A stretch of 64,000 bases of DNA from assembly GCA_963715405.1 (NCBI GenBank), contig OY970239.1, forward strand, positions 496,001-560,000, given 5' to 3'. Shown piece by piece: positions 46,813 to 54,990 of this stretch. The position numbers and the translations under genes are program-made. Numbering within the stretch: the stretch's first letter is position 1; each line of letters begins with the position of its first letter. Origin of the DNA: JALZKA01 sp963715405 (lineage in GTDB: Bacteria > Actinomycetota > Thermoleophilia > Solirubrobacterales > 70-9). The notes below the pieces were generated by a model, which saw only the letters and a list, made by a program, of their open reading frames with translations, did not search any database and was not told where the DNA came from.

Positions 46813-47916
46813 ATGATCGAACACGCCTTCACAGGCCCTCCCTTCACGGTCGGGATCGAGGAGGAGCTGATGCTCCTCGACCCGGACTCGCTCGACCTGG
46901 CCGGTGAGATCGAGGCGATTCTCGACATCGTCCCGCCCGAGCACGAGGGACAGGTGAAGCCGGAGCTTCTCACCTCGGTCCTCGAGATCGCGACTCCTCC
47001 GTGCGCCAACGTGAACGAGGCGGGGGAGGAGCTCAAGGAGCTTCGCGAGATGATGGTGGACCTCGCTTCTGAGCGAGGCCTCTGCGTCGGCGCGGCCGGG
47101 ACGCACCCGTTCGGGCGCTGGGAGAATCAGACGATCGTCGATCGCCCGCGCTACCGGGAGCTCGTGGCAGACCTCGGCTACATCGCCAAGCGCGAGCTCA
47201 TCTTCGGCACCCACGTCCACGTCGCGATCGAAGGTGCGGACCGCGCCATCTACGTCGCCGACGGCATCAGGCGCTATCTGCCGCTTCTCCTCGCGCTCTC
47301 GGTCAACTCGCCGTTCTGGCGCGGGCACACGACCGGGATGATGTCGGCCAGGACGCCCGTCTTTCGCGCCTTTCCGCGTTGCGGCATCCCGCCCCATTAC
47401 GGCACCTGGGAGATCTACTCCCATCGCGTCGGCCAGATGATGCGCTCGGGCGCGATCGAGGACTACACGTACATGTGGTGGGACGTCCGTCCCCACCCCA
47501 GGATCGGCACGGTCGAGACACGCATCTGCGACCAGCAGACGAGCCTTGAGGCGACGCTGGCGCTCGCGGCGCTCACGGTTTCGCTCGCCCGCCGCCTGTC
47601 GAAGCTCTACGACGCCGAGGAGCCGCTCATCGAGTACCCGTCCGAACTGATCGACGACAACAAGGTTCGCGCCGCCATCCGCGGCATGGAGGGGGAGTTG
47701 GTCGACTTCCGAGCGGGCCATCACGTCCCCGCGCCGGAGCTTGCGAAGCACCTACTCGAAGAGCTCGCCCAGGATGCGCACGAGCTTGGATGCGCGGGTC
47801 ACCTCGAGACCGTCTGGGCGATTATTCGCGATGGCACCGGCGCCCGGCGCCAGCTTGCGGCGTGGGAGCGCCGCCACCAGCTCGAAGACGTCGTGCGCGA
47901 ATTGGTGCTTGGCTGA
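46813..47916 (+). CDS. GCS2-family carboxylate-amine ligase (YbdK/EgtA type)
   Basis: 367 residues. FTVGIEEELMLLDPDSLDL opens the glutamate-cysteine ligase type 2 domain. It continues with KPELLTSVLEIATPPCANV, GTHVHVAIE and TVETRICDQQTS. Members have weak glutamate-cysteine ligase activity or serve ergothioneine synthesis, but no egt genes are visible, so substrate is open. The ATG is preceded by a 5' leader of about 27 bases from the CATAAT box. Confidence 0.88.
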   Translation: MIEHAFTGPPFTVGIEEELMLLDPDSLDLAGEIEAILDIVPPEHEGQVKPELLTSVLEIATPPCANVNEAGEELKELREMMVDLASERGLCVGAAGTHPFGRWENQTIVDRPRYRELVADLGYIAKRELIFGTHVHVAIEGADRAIYVADGIRRYLPLLLALSVNSPFWRGHTTGMMSARTPVFRAFPRCGIPPHYGTWEIYSHRVGQMMRSGAIEDYTYMWWDVRPHPRIGTVETRICDQQTSLEATLALAALTVSLARRLSKLYDAEEPLIEYPSELIDDNKVRAAIRGMEGELVDFRAGHHVPAPELAKHLLEELAQDAHELGCAGHLETVWAIIRDGTGARRQLAAWERRHQLEDVVRELVLG

Positions 47917-47924
47917 ACAGGACG

Positions 47925-47930
47925 TATGCT
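47925..47930 (+). promoter_or_regulatory. -10 box TATGCT, rhomboid-like gene
   Basis: TATGCT ends nine bases before ATG 47940; the same hexamer precedes metG. Confidence 0.5.
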
Positions 47931-47939
47931 CGAAAGCTG

Positions 47940-48755
47940 ATGGCCGGGCCCGATCTCAGCGTCGTTTGCCGCAACTGCGGGTCCGAGGTGAGCCCCTACG
48001 TGACCGAGTGCCCATACTGCGGCCAGCGCCTTCGCAAGCGCGCGCCGCGCCTGGAGCGCGAAGGCGACGAGATCAAGGTGAGGGAGGGGCGGCGCGAGAA
48101 GAAGTTACGGCGGGACGCGGAACGACGCGAGCGAAGCGAGGAGCGCCGAGCGGGCTTCGGCCGCGCGGCTGCTCGCGGGGAGGAGCTCGCGACCAAGCCT
48201 CTCGCGACCATCGCGCTGATCGCAGCGCCGGCGGTCATGTACATCCTGTTCAGGGCGGATGTGGTTGCCATGCGGGATTTCGTGCTGCTCGGACCGGTCG
48301 AAGGCGAGCCCTGGCGCTACTTCACGGCGCCTTTCGGCATTCCCAACGCCGGGATCCTCTTCATCTGTGGGATTGCGATCGCGGCCTTCGGGCCCGCCCT
48401 GGAGCGTCGTCTCGGATTCCTGCCGACGCTCGTCCTGGCGCTTGCCTGCGGCGCGCTCAGCATGCTCGCCGCGGCCGGGATGGACTCGGCGATCGGCGAC
48501 AACTTCCCGGTCGCGGCCGGCCCGAACGGCATCGCGCTCGGCTTCCTGGCGGCATACGTCGCGATCCTCGAGCCTGAGCGCCGAGCCGATCCAGACGAGG
48601 CTTATGACCCGATCGCAGTCGGCGTCGCCCTGGCGGTGCTCCTTGCCATGCCGATCGTCTTCGTCTTCGTCGACCCGTGGGCCGGCCTCGCAGGCGGGAT
48701 CGTCGGCGGACTTTGCGGCCTCTCGGCGACGATGGGCCGAAGGCGCTCTGCCTAG
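47940..48755 (+). CDS. zinc-ribbon protein with rhomboid-like membrane domain lacking the catalytic Ser
   Basis: 271 residues. The N-terminus is a four-Cys ribbon (C10, C13, C24, C27: VVCRNCGSE, TECPYCGQR). A highly charged Arg/Glu linker (about 30-80) follows, then about six helices. EPWRYFTAPFGIPNAGILFI matches the rhomboid WR motif and helix 1 loop. The catalytic GxSG is replaced by GPNG in VAAGPNGIALGFL, and no catalytic His is evident. It is probably a pseudoprotease of the derlin/iRhom style. Expression is from its own TATGCT box. Confidence 0.78.
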   Translation: MAGPDLSVVCRNCGSEVSPYVTECPYCGQRLRKRAPRLEREGDEIKVREGRREKKLRRDAERRERSEERRAGFGRAAARGEELATKPLATIALIAAPAVMYILFRADVVAMRDFVLLGPVEGEPWRYFTAPFGIPNAGILFICGIAIAAFGPALERRLGFLPTLVLALACGALSMLAAAGMDSAIGDNFPVAAGPNGIALGFLAAYVAILEPERRADPDEAYDPIAVGVALAVLLAMPIVFVFVDPWAGLAGGIVGGLCGLSATMGRRRSA

Positions 48756-48759
48756 TGAC

Positions 48760-49413
48760 ATGAGCAAGTTCACCTCGCTCGACGATGACCTCCACGCCTA
48801 CCTCGTCGCGAAGGGCAGCCGCCAAGACGACATGCTCGCTCGCGTTCAGGAAGAGACGGCGGCAATGGGCGCGCTCGCGGCGATGCAGATCGCGCCCGAC
48901 CAAGGGGCGTTCATGGAGCTCCTCACACGTGCTATCGGCGCCACGGAGGCGCTCGAGGTCGGAACGTTCACGGGGTATTCGGCGATCTCGATCGCTCGCG
49001 GGCTCGCGCCCGCGGGCCGGCTGATCTGCCTTGAGCTCTCCGAGGAGTACGCCGATACGGCAGCGCGCAACCTCGAGGCGGCGGGCGTAGCGGACAGGGT
49101 CGAGATCATCACGGGCCCGGCAGCGGAGACGATTCGAGTGCTGCCCGAGCGTGAGCACTTCGACCTCGTCTTCATCGACGCCGACAAGACCGGCTACCCC
49201 GTCTATTTCGAGGAAGCGCTCAAGCGAACGCGTCAGGGCGGCTTGATCCTCCTCGACAACATGCTCCAGGACGGACGCGTCCTCGATCCCGATCCCGATG
49301 ACGAGTCCACGAACGCAATCGTGGATCTCAACGAGAAGCTTGCGACCGACGAGCGCATCGACCTCGCGATGGTCGCGATCGCCGACGGCATCACGATCGC
49401 TCGCAAGCGGTGA
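48760..49413 (+). CDS. class I SAM-dependent O-methyltransferase (Methyltransf_3, CCoAOMT-like)
   Basis: 217 residues from ATG 48760. ALEVGTFTGYSAISIARGL is the SAM loop, followed by LICLELSEEYADTA, FDLVFIDADKTGYPVYFEEA and GGLILLDNMLQDGRV, all typical of the catechol/caffeoyl-CoA O-methyltransferase group with its metal-binding Asp residues. Bacterial substrates are mostly unknown. The stop overlaps the next GTG. Confidence 0.9.
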   Translation: MSKFTSLDDDLHAYLVAKGSRQDDMLARVQEETAAMGALAAMQIAPDQGAFMELLTRAIGATEALEVGTFTGYSAISIARGLAPAGRLICLELSEEYADTAARNLEAAGVADRVEIITGPAAETIRVLPEREHFDLVFIDADKTGYPVYFEEALKRTRQGGLILLDNMLQDGRVLDPDPDDESTNAIVDLNEKLATDERIDLAMVAIADGITIARKR

Positions 49414-50183
49414 CCCTCCCAGCAAGCGACGCTCGTCGCCGCCAGCTCGATTTCATTCGCGGGTTCATCCAGTGGCTTGGAAGCGCGAGCAAGGGCGCTC
49501 GCGTTTGGGACGTCCCGGGCGTGAGCGCCGCGATCGTCCCCGCAGCAGCCGACCGCTCGATCCCCAACTCGGTCCTTCCCGAGAGCCGGCAGGCGCTGAG
49601 CGACTCGTACGACGAGCTCGCCCGGGCATACGACGAGGCGGGTGTCAAGACATGGACGGTCTGGCTGCACGAGGACGATTCAGAGACCCAGAGCTTCTTG
49701 GAGGGAAAGGGCCATGACTTCGACGGTTCACCGGTGGCGATGGCGCTCGAGCTCGCAGGTTGGGAGCCGGAGGACCTGGGTGACCTCGACTGGGACGCTG
49801 ACGCCAGCTTCGCTGAGCTCGGAAGGCTCAATGACGTCGCCTACGGATACGACCCGCCCGGGATGGCGCCGGCCATCGCGGCGCCGGCCGGCGCCGTTGC
49901 CATCCGCCTCTACCGGGCCCGCATGGATGGCGAGCTGGGCTGCGTGCTGGGAATGCTCGACGTCGCAGACGACTCGGGGGTCCTGTTCGTAGCGACGACG
50001 CCGGAGATGCGCGGCCGCGGGCTTGCCAGCCGCCTCCTTACCGCCGCCCTCCTCGAGGCACGCGAGCGTGGAATGCGCACATCGTCGCTTCAGGCGTCGA
50101 AGCTGGGCAGCCCCATCTACGAGCGCCTCGGGTACCAGATCTACTTCCGCTTCCACATCATGGAAAGGCGGCTCGCGCCTTAG
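49410..50183 (+). CDS. GNAT-family N-acetyltransferase
   Basis: 257 residues from GTG 49410 (GTGA overlap). The N-terminal half is a divergent GNAT-like region. The C-terminal half has the acetyl-CoA site VATTPEMRGRGLASRLLTAA (R/Q-x2-G-x-G/A pattern) and a closing GSPIYERLGYQIYFRF. Substrate unknown. Coupling to a methyltransferase suggests a shared small-molecule modification role, but that is inference. Confidence 0.85.
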   Translation: MTLPASDARRRQLDFIRGFIQWLGSASKGARVWDVPGVSAAIVPAAADRSIPNSVLPESRQALSDSYDELARAYDEAGVKTWTVWLHEDDSETQSFLEGKGHDFDGSPVAMALELAGWEPEDLGDLDWDADASFAELGRLNDVAYGYDPPGMAPAIAAPAGAVAIRLYRARMDGELGCVLGMLDVADDSGVLFVATTPEMRGRGLASRLLTAALLEARERGMRTSSLQASKLGSPIYERLGYQIYFRFHIMERRLAP

Positions 50184-50192
50184 GGCTGACGG

Positions 50193-50198
50193 TAGGTT
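50193..50198 (+). promoter_or_regulatory. -10 box TAGGTT, leaderless start at 50206
   Basis: TAGGTT ends seven bases before GTG 50206 and defines the start of the small protein. Confidence 0.5.
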
Positions 50199-50205
50199 TC
50201 GCGGC

Positions 50206-50538
50206 GTGCCGCCGGAGTACTCGGACGCAGAGCTAGACGCGGCGATCGCCGCGCTCGAAGACCCCGAGCGCTTCCGGGAGGCTGAGGCGATGGTCGGCGC
50301 TGCAGCGCCCAAGCTGGCTCGCGTCCTCGCTCAGGCCCTGGAGTCGGGCGGGTGGTTTGCCGAGTCGCAGAACGACGCGGCGTCCAAGGCGGCAGCGGCC
50401 GAGGGCGACGCCGAGCGGCTCGCGGCGATCAGAACGCTCGTCGCCGAGGAGACCCGGGTAGGCATGCTGGTTGGAGTCGCGATCGGATGGGCACTTGCGA
50501 ACGAACTGAAGTCAATAGACGAGGAGAGACCTTCATGA
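50206..50538 (+). CDS. hypothetical small protein, Ala-rich
   Basis: 110 residues from GTG 50206. EYSDAELDAAIAALEDPERF at the start and an Ala-rich helical middle are visible. The end (VGMLVGVAIGWALANELKSI) is mildly hydrophobic. No family recognised. The start is fixed by the TAGGTT box rather than by the longer open frame. It overlaps the next gene by four bases. Confidence 0.65.
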   Translation: MPPEYSDAELDAAIAALEDPERFREAEAMVGAAAPKLARVLAQALESGGWFAESQNDAASKAAAAEGDAERLAAIRTLVAEETRVGMLVGVAIGWALANELKSIDEERPS

Positions 50539-51248
50539 AGATCAAGTTCCACGGGCAGTCCTGCTTCGAGCTCTCGGAGGGGGAGGCGACCGTCGTGGTC
50601 GATCCATTCCTCAAGCCGAACAATCCGATCGCCGTTCACACTGCCGGCGAGGTCGAGGCGACCCACGTGCTACTCACCCACGGCCACGCCGATCACATCG
50701 CCGATGCGGTAGCCCTCTGCAAGCGGACCGGAGCCCCCGCGGTGGCAATTGTCGAAACGGCCAAATGGCTGGACGAGCAGGGGGTCGAGGAGACGTTCGA
50801 CCCGAACCTCGGGGGCACCGTCGAGTTCGACTGGGGCTCGGTGAAGCTGGTGCAGGCTTTTCACACGAACACGATGCCGGGCTCGGACGATTCGCCCTTC
50901 TCGGCGGGGCACGGGACCCCGGTTGGCCAGGCCGCAGGCCTCGTGATCTCGATCGGGGGCAGAACGATCTATCACGCCGGCGACACCTGCCTCTTCGGCG
51001 ACATGGAGCTGATCGCGCAGCGCCACCCGGTCGATGTGGCGATCCTGCCGATCGGCGGCCACTACACGATGGACCGCCACGACGCAGCGTTCGCCGCGGG
51101 TTTGATAGGTGCCGCCACGGTTATCCCCTGCCACTACGACACCTTTCCGCCGATCGAGGCGGACGCCGAGGCGTTCAAGGCAGACGTCGAGGATCAGAGC
51201 TCGTCAGAGGTCGTGATCCTGGGGCCGGGCGAGACTCACGAGCTGTAG
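50535..51248 (+). CDS. UPF0173-family metal-dependent hydrolase
   Basis: 237 residues, metallo-beta-lactamase fold. THGHADHI is the HxHxDH zinc motif, with HTNTMPG, YHAGDTCLFGDMELI (Asp ligand) and VIPCHYDTFP. It matches the UPF0173/YtkL proteins of unknown substrate. ATG 50535 follows GAGGAG and overlaps the upstream stop. A family-A palindrome lies 16 bases after its end. Confidence 0.9.
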   Translation: MKIKFHGQSCFELSEGEATVVVDPFLKPNNPIAVHTAGEVEATHVLLTHGHADHIADAVALCKRTGAPAVAIVETAKWLDEQGVEETFDPNLGGTVEFDWGSVKLVQAFHTNTMPGSDDSPFSAGHGTPVGQAAGLVISIGGRTIYHAGDTCLFGDMELIAQRHPVDVAILPIGGHYTMDRHDAAFAAGLIGAATVIPCHYDTFPPIEADAEAFKADVEDQSSSEVVILGPGETHEL

Positions 51249-51263
51249 CGCTGTAGGCGGTAC

Positions 51264-51280
51264 TGAGGGGTCTGACCCCA
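51264..51280. repeat. palindrome family A copy, intergenic
   Basis: TGAGGGGTCTGACCCCA: 13-base core GGGGTCTGACCCC, perfect, in the 244-base gap before the response regulator. The rest of the gap shows no gene. Confidence 0.75.
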
Positions 51281-51478
51281 TCCTCCGATCGTAGGAGGCG
51301 AGTTTCGTCCCCCATCCGGGACGATCGGCTGATGTGTGCAAAGGTTTGGATGCGGGACCATTTATGGCCTTACCCCCCTAATCCCGGACGTCTCAGCTCG
51401 ATGCCAAGGAAGGCTCGAGTTGAGACATTCCCGGTTAGCCCCCTCCGCTGACTGCGTCATTCGGCCGCACTGGGGGCT

Positions 51479-51484
51479 TACACT
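51479..51484 (+). promoter_or_regulatory. -10 box TACACT, leaderless response regulator
   Basis: TACACT ends eight bases before ATG 51493. Confidence 0.5.
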
Positions 51485-51492
51485 TCCTCGCA

Positions 51493-52146
51493 ATGCCAGC
51501 AACCCGTACCAAGCGCATTCGCGTCCTCGTTGCAGACGACCACCCGATCTTCCGGGAGGGAATCGTGCGTGCGGTGAAGGAGCGGCCGGACCTGGAGCTC
51601 GTCGGCGAGGCGGGCGACGGCAGGGTCGCGCTCGAGCAGATCAAGCTTTTGGAGCCCGACGTGGCGGTTCTCGACATCAGGATGCCGGGCCTCGAGGGAA
51701 CTCAGGTCCTGACCGCGCTCAAGCGCGATGGCAACGACACCGAGGTGCTGTTTCTCTCGGCGTTCATGGAATCCGAGCTCGCGTACACGACCGTCGCCGA
51801 GGGCGCGCGCGGTTACATCTCGAAGGAATCGTCCCGGCAAGAGATCTGCGAGGCGATCCTCTCGGTTTCTCGCGGCGACACCGCGCTCGCGCCGGAAGTA
51901 CAGGCGGCCCTGGCCAAGGAGATCCGCCAGCGCGAGCGCGCAAACGGACGGCCCGAGCTGAGCCCGCGCGAGTCCGAGGTGCTTCTGCTCATCGCGGAGG
52001 GGCTCTCGGCGCCGGATATCGCCCGCCAGATCCACCTCAGCCCGACCACCGTGAAAACGCATCTCTCGACCCTTTACGAGAAGCTCGGTGTGTCCGACCG
52101 GGCGGCAGCGGTGGCCGAGGGGATGAGGCGCGGCCTCCTCGAATGA
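51493..52146 (+). CDS. NarL/FixJ-type response regulator
   Basis: 217 residues. The receiver domain has VLVADDHPIFREGI (acidic pair), phospho-acceptor Asp in DVAVLDIRMPGLEG, LFLSAF (Thr/Ser) and the Lys in GYISKESS. The LuxR-type HTH is LSPRESEVLLLIAEGLSAPD followed by IARQIHLSPTTVKTHL. It is a DNA-binding regulator driven by the adjacent kinase, with stop and start overlapping (ATGA). A TACACT box supports the start. Confidence 0.95.
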   Translation: MPATRTKRIRVLVADDHPIFREGIVRAVKERPDLELVGEAGDGRVALEQIKLLEPDVAVLDIRMPGLEGTQVLTALKRDGNDTEVLFLSAFMESELAYTTVAEGARGYISKESSRQEICEAILSVSRGDTALAPEVQAALAKEIRQRERANGRPELSPRESEVLLLIAEGLSAPDIARQIHLSPTTVKTHLSTLYEKLGVSDRAAAVAEGMRRGLLE

Positions 52147-52865
52147 GCGAAGCCGGTCTCCGCGCGGAGATCGATGATCTGAGGCGCCGCCTCGCCGCCG
52201 CCGAAGCAGAGCTAGAGAATCGCCAGCAGTTCGTCGCGCAGGTGATGGAGGCCGAGGACCGTGCCCGCCGGCGAATCGCGCAGCTCATCCACGACGATGC
52301 GCTTCAGAGCCTCCTCGCGGCCAACCAGGACCTGATGGAGGCGGCGCCCGGCCGCGAGCAGGTGATGCGCGCGCACGAGGTTGTCAGCGCGACGATCGCG
52401 CAGCTTCGCGAGGCGATGCTCGCGCTTCACCCGGTGACGCTCGAACGCGGCGGCCTCGAGCAGGCGCTTGGGGCGGTCGCAAGGCAAGCCGAGCGCCAGT
52501 GCGCGGGCCTCGAGGTGAGCGTCCAGATTGACCCCTCAGCACTGGGCCGAAACGACGAGCTCGTGCTCGCGATCCTGCGCGAGCTGCTCTCGAATGTCGC
52601 GCGACATTCGCGCGCGAGCGCGGCGAGCGTCGAGGTGAGAGCCGCCGACGGCTCGGTCGAGCTGACAGTTGCCGACGACGGCGAGGGGATGGAGGCCGCC
52701 CGGCGCCGCGAAGCTGTCGCCGAGGGCCACATCGGTCTCGCCTCCGTGACTCAGCGCGTCGAAGCGAACGGCGGCGAGCTTACGCTCGAGACGGAGCTGG
52801 GCTCAGGCACCCGGGTGTGGGTCAAGCTCGCCGATCCGAATCAGGAGGCGGGCAGCGGCTCATAG
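52143..52865 (+). CDS. sensorless HisKA_3-type histidine kinase
   Basis: 240 residues. An N-terminal coiled coil (LRAEIDDLRRRLAAAEAELE) leads straight into the dimerisation/phosphotransfer helix RRRIAQLIHDDALQSLLAAN (candidate phospho-His in IHDD). The ATPase domain follows, with ELLSNVARHSRA, VADDGEGME and GHIGLASVTQRV. No membrane or sensory domain is present, so input must come through the coiled coil or a partner. It overlaps the response regulator and, tail to tail, the sigma factor gene by 25 bases. Confidence 0.9.
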   Translation: MSEAGLRAEIDDLRRRLAAAEAELENRQQFVAQVMEAEDRARRRIAQLIHDDALQSLLAANQDLMEAAPGREQVMRAHEVVSATIAQLREAMLALHPVTLERGGLEQALGAVARQAERQCAGLEVSVQIDPSALGRNDELVLAILRELLSNVARHSRASAASVEVRAADGSVELTVADDGEGMEAARRREAVAEGHIGLASVTQRVEANGGELTLETELGSGTRVWVKLADPNQEAGSGS

Positions 52866-54337
52866 CCCGGGTCGGCCGGCGGCTCCGGGGGCACGGTGTC
52901 CGGCGGTGGGTCGGCCGGCGGGTCGGCCGGGGGCGTGTCGGGTGGCGGCTCGTCCGGTGTGATCGTGCCGCCTGAATCGCCCGGGTTGGTCGGAGCCGTG
53001 CCGCCACCGGTGGCCGGATCGCCCATGCCGGCGTCGTCTGCGGGCGGCTCAGGAGTATCGCCCGGTGTGGGCGCCGGCTCGGGTGTGGGCGCGGGATCCG
53101 GTGCGGGAGCCTCGGGCGCAGGAGCTTCGGCCGGCGGCGCCGGCTCGTCGGGTACCGGAGTCGAGCCCTCCGCCGGGGCCGAGTGTTCGAGTGGAGCGGT
53201 CGCATGCAAGACGGGGTGATCCTTTCCTCCGACCACCGCCGCAACCTCGCGCTCGATCCCGGCCACTTGGCCCGAAGGATCGCTCGTCGCGATCTGGCCG
53301 ACCTCGACGGCCCCCGCCGTAAGTAGCGCCATGCTCGCCATCCCGGCCGCAGCCTTGGCGCCCAGCGCGGCGCCTCCCAGGCCCGCGGCAGTGCCACCGG
53401 CGGCCGACAGAGCGCCGCCGGCCCCGGCAGTCGCGGCCCCGACGCCCGCGCCGCCGGCGCCTGCTCCGGCACCGCCGGCACCAACGCCTGCGCCAGCCGA
53501 GCTGCCGGCGCCGGCCTTTGCGCCGCCAAGCCCGAGCTTCGACGACAGAGTGTGTCCAAGCGCGGCAAGCGGACCGACCGGCACCAGCGCCGCCAGCGCC
53601 TTGCCGTTGCGGCGAAGCTCGGTGCGGTACTCGCGGCAGCGTTCGCAGGCCTTCATGTGGGAGCGCGCCGGACCGGACATCTTGCGCAGGCCCTCGGTCG
53701 CCTCGGCGAGCTCGAGGTGAACCTCGTCGCAGGTCAGGTGGCGGCCTTGGCTTGCGTCGGCGAGCGAAATCCGCGCTCGCACAAGGAGCGACTTGACGGC
53801 CGGCACCGTCGTTTCCATCGCGACGGCGATCTCCTCGTACGCGAGGGCATCGATCTCGCGCAGGAGCAGCGCGCTCCGCTGTGTCTCTGGCAGCCCCTGG
53901 ACGTCCATGATGAGCGCTCGGAACTCGGCGCGCTTTTGGACCTTGTCGGCGACCGAGTTGCCGTTCTCGTGCACGTGGACGTCCATCGAGTCCTGGCCTT
54001 CGGGCACCGGCTTTCGGAGGTGGTTGAGGCAGCGGTTCCGGGCGATCCGGTAGAGCCACGGCCGCGCGTTGATCGCGCGGTTATCTGCGAGGATCGCCTT
54101 GTGTGCAGCGACGTAAACCTCTTGCAATACGTCCTCAGCGTCCTCCGACGAGGCGAGCATGCCCCGGCAAAACGCGAGGAGGCGGACGTGGTAGCGGTCA
54201 ACCAGCGCCTCGAACGCCCGCTCCTGCCCATCTCGGATCATCGCGATCAGACGCTCGTCCCCCTGCAGGCGAAGCAGGGGTGACCGCCGGCCGAGCAGTC
54301 CAAGCCTGCTCGAATGTGTAAGCGCTGAAGCCTCCAA
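52841..54337 (-). CDS. ECF sigma factor fused to zinc-type anti-sigma region, Gly/Ala and Pro-rich tail
   Basis: 498 residues, against about 180-200 for a plain ECF factor. Region 2 (about 35-108: AFEALVDRYHVRLLAFCRGM, DVLQEVYVAAHK, INARPWLYRIARNRCL) and region 4 (about 140-195: LPETQRSALLLREIDALAYE) are clear. A zinc-finger-like segment H227-x3-C231-x2-C234 (HMKACERC) resembles ZAS anti-sigma domains. A Gly/Ala stretch with possible membrane helix (about 310-346) and a Pro/Asp-rich tail follow. Such fusions may tether sigma at the membrane and need proteolysis for release. Start is TTG 54337. Confidence 0.88.
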   Translation of the reverse strand: MEASALTHSSRLGLLGRRSPLLRLQGDERLIAMIRDGQERAFEALVDRYHVRLLAFCRGMLASSEDAEDVLQEVYVAAHKAILADNRAINARPWLYRIARNRCLNHLRKPVPEGQDSMDVHVHENGNSVADKVQKRAEFRALIMDVQGLPETQRSALLLREIDALAYEEIAVAMETTVPAVKSLLVRARISLADASQGRHLTCDEVHLELAEATEGLRKMSGPARSHMKACERCREYRTELRRNGKALAALVPVGPLAALGHTLSSKLGLGGAKAGAGSSAGAGVGAGGAGAGAGGAGVGAATAGAGGALSAAGGTAAGLGGAALGAKAAAGMASMALLTAGAVEVGQIATSDPSGQVAGIEREVAAVVGGKDHPVLHATAPLEHSAPAEGSTPVPDEPAPPAEAPAPEAPAPDPAPTPEPAPTPGDTPEPPADDAGMGDPATGGGTAPTNPGDSGGTITPDEPPPDTPPADPPADPPPDTVPPEPPADPGYEPLPAS

Positions 54338-54340
54338 GCT

Positions 54341-54392
54341 CTACCTTCGGAACACGGTACTACCGAAGTAGTTGCGTGCCTAGGGGGCACGC
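54341..54392 (-). promoter_or_regulatory. two hairpins in the leader of the sigma-factor gene
   Basis: CTA(C)CTTCGG with CCGAAGTAG (54341-54371) and GCGTGCC with GGCACGC (54374-54392) lie in the only gap before the TTG start. They may act in a 5' leader or terminate tRNA-Leu transcription. Confidence 0.4.
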
Positions 54393-54417
54393 ACGGCCTT
54401 AACAAGGGCTTACTCAG

Positions 54418-54502
54418 TGCCCGGAGCGGGATTCGAACCCGCAATGCCCTTGCGGGCGGCGGATTTTAAGTCCGCGGGCTTTACCAGTTTGCCTATCCGG
54501 GC
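54418..54502 (-). tRNA. tRNA-Leu (anticodon TAA)
   Basis: On the minus strand GCCCGGA pairs with TCCGGGC and the discriminator is A. The anticodon stem GCGGA/TCCGC carries loop CTTAAAA with anticodon TAA. A long variable arm (CGCCCGCAAGGGCATT region) and T-arm GCGGG-TTCGAAT-CCCGC complete it. About 85 bases, CCA not encoded. Confidence 0.95.
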
Positions 54503-54519
54503 TCAGCGATCGTAGACGC

Positions 54520-54969
54520 TTAAGCGTCTTCGACGTGGCGCTTCAGGCCCTCGGCGGCGCCCTTCGTCAGGTACGTCTTGACCTGGCCCTCGACTGGGCC
54601 GCGGAGGAGCATGCCGAGCACTCGGCCGGGGTCGACTTCGAGCGCGTAGACCGCCTGCGTGCGGCCGGGGTCGAGTTCGCTCAATTCCCAGCGCCCGTCG
54701 ACCGACTTGACGTCGCCCTTCTCTTGAACCCAGCGCAGGCCGTGTGGCTCGTCGTAGGAGAAGCGCAGGATCGACTTCGACTTCTTGACCTTGACGTCGG
54801 CTTCCACCTCGACCAGGATCGCTCGGCCCTGGGCGTCCGTCTCGATCGCTTCCACTTTGTCCATGGCCGGGTTCCATTCGACCGCGCCCGGAACGTCCGC
54901 CGCCACCGCATAGACCTCGGCGAGCGGCGCTTCGATCTCGACCGTGTGGCTGGCGCTGATCTTGCCCAT
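54520..54969 (-). CDS. SRPBCC-family (START-like) protein
   Basis: 149 residues. The fold shows HTVEIEAPLAEVYAVAADVPGA then VEWNPAMDKVEA at the start and a C-terminal amphipathic helix. It matches the polyketide-cyclase/coenzyme-Q-binding group that holds hydrophobic ligands. Ligand unknown. TAGGTT lies seven bases before ATG 54969. Confidence 0.85.
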   Translation of the reverse strand: MGKISASHTVEIEAPLAEVYAVAADVPGAVEWNPAMDKVEAIETDAQGRAILVEVEADVKVKKSKSILRFSYDEPHGLRWVQEKGDVKSVDGRWELSELDPGRTQAVYALEVDPGRVLGMLLRGPVEGQVKTYLTKGAAEGLKRHVEDA

Positions 54970-54976
54970 GGCGTCG

Positions 54977-54982
54977 AACCTA
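54977..54982 (-). promoter_or_regulatory. -10 box TAGGTT, leaderless SRPBCC gene
   Basis: TAGGTT on the minus strand, seven bases before ATG 54969. Confidence 0.5.
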
Positions 54983-54990
54983 CCGCTCGA

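Noticed and set aside
52841..54337. Open frames opposite the Gly/Ala/Pro-rich sigma tail
   Set aside because: They are shadows created by high-GC repetitive codons and have no family sequence or start signals.
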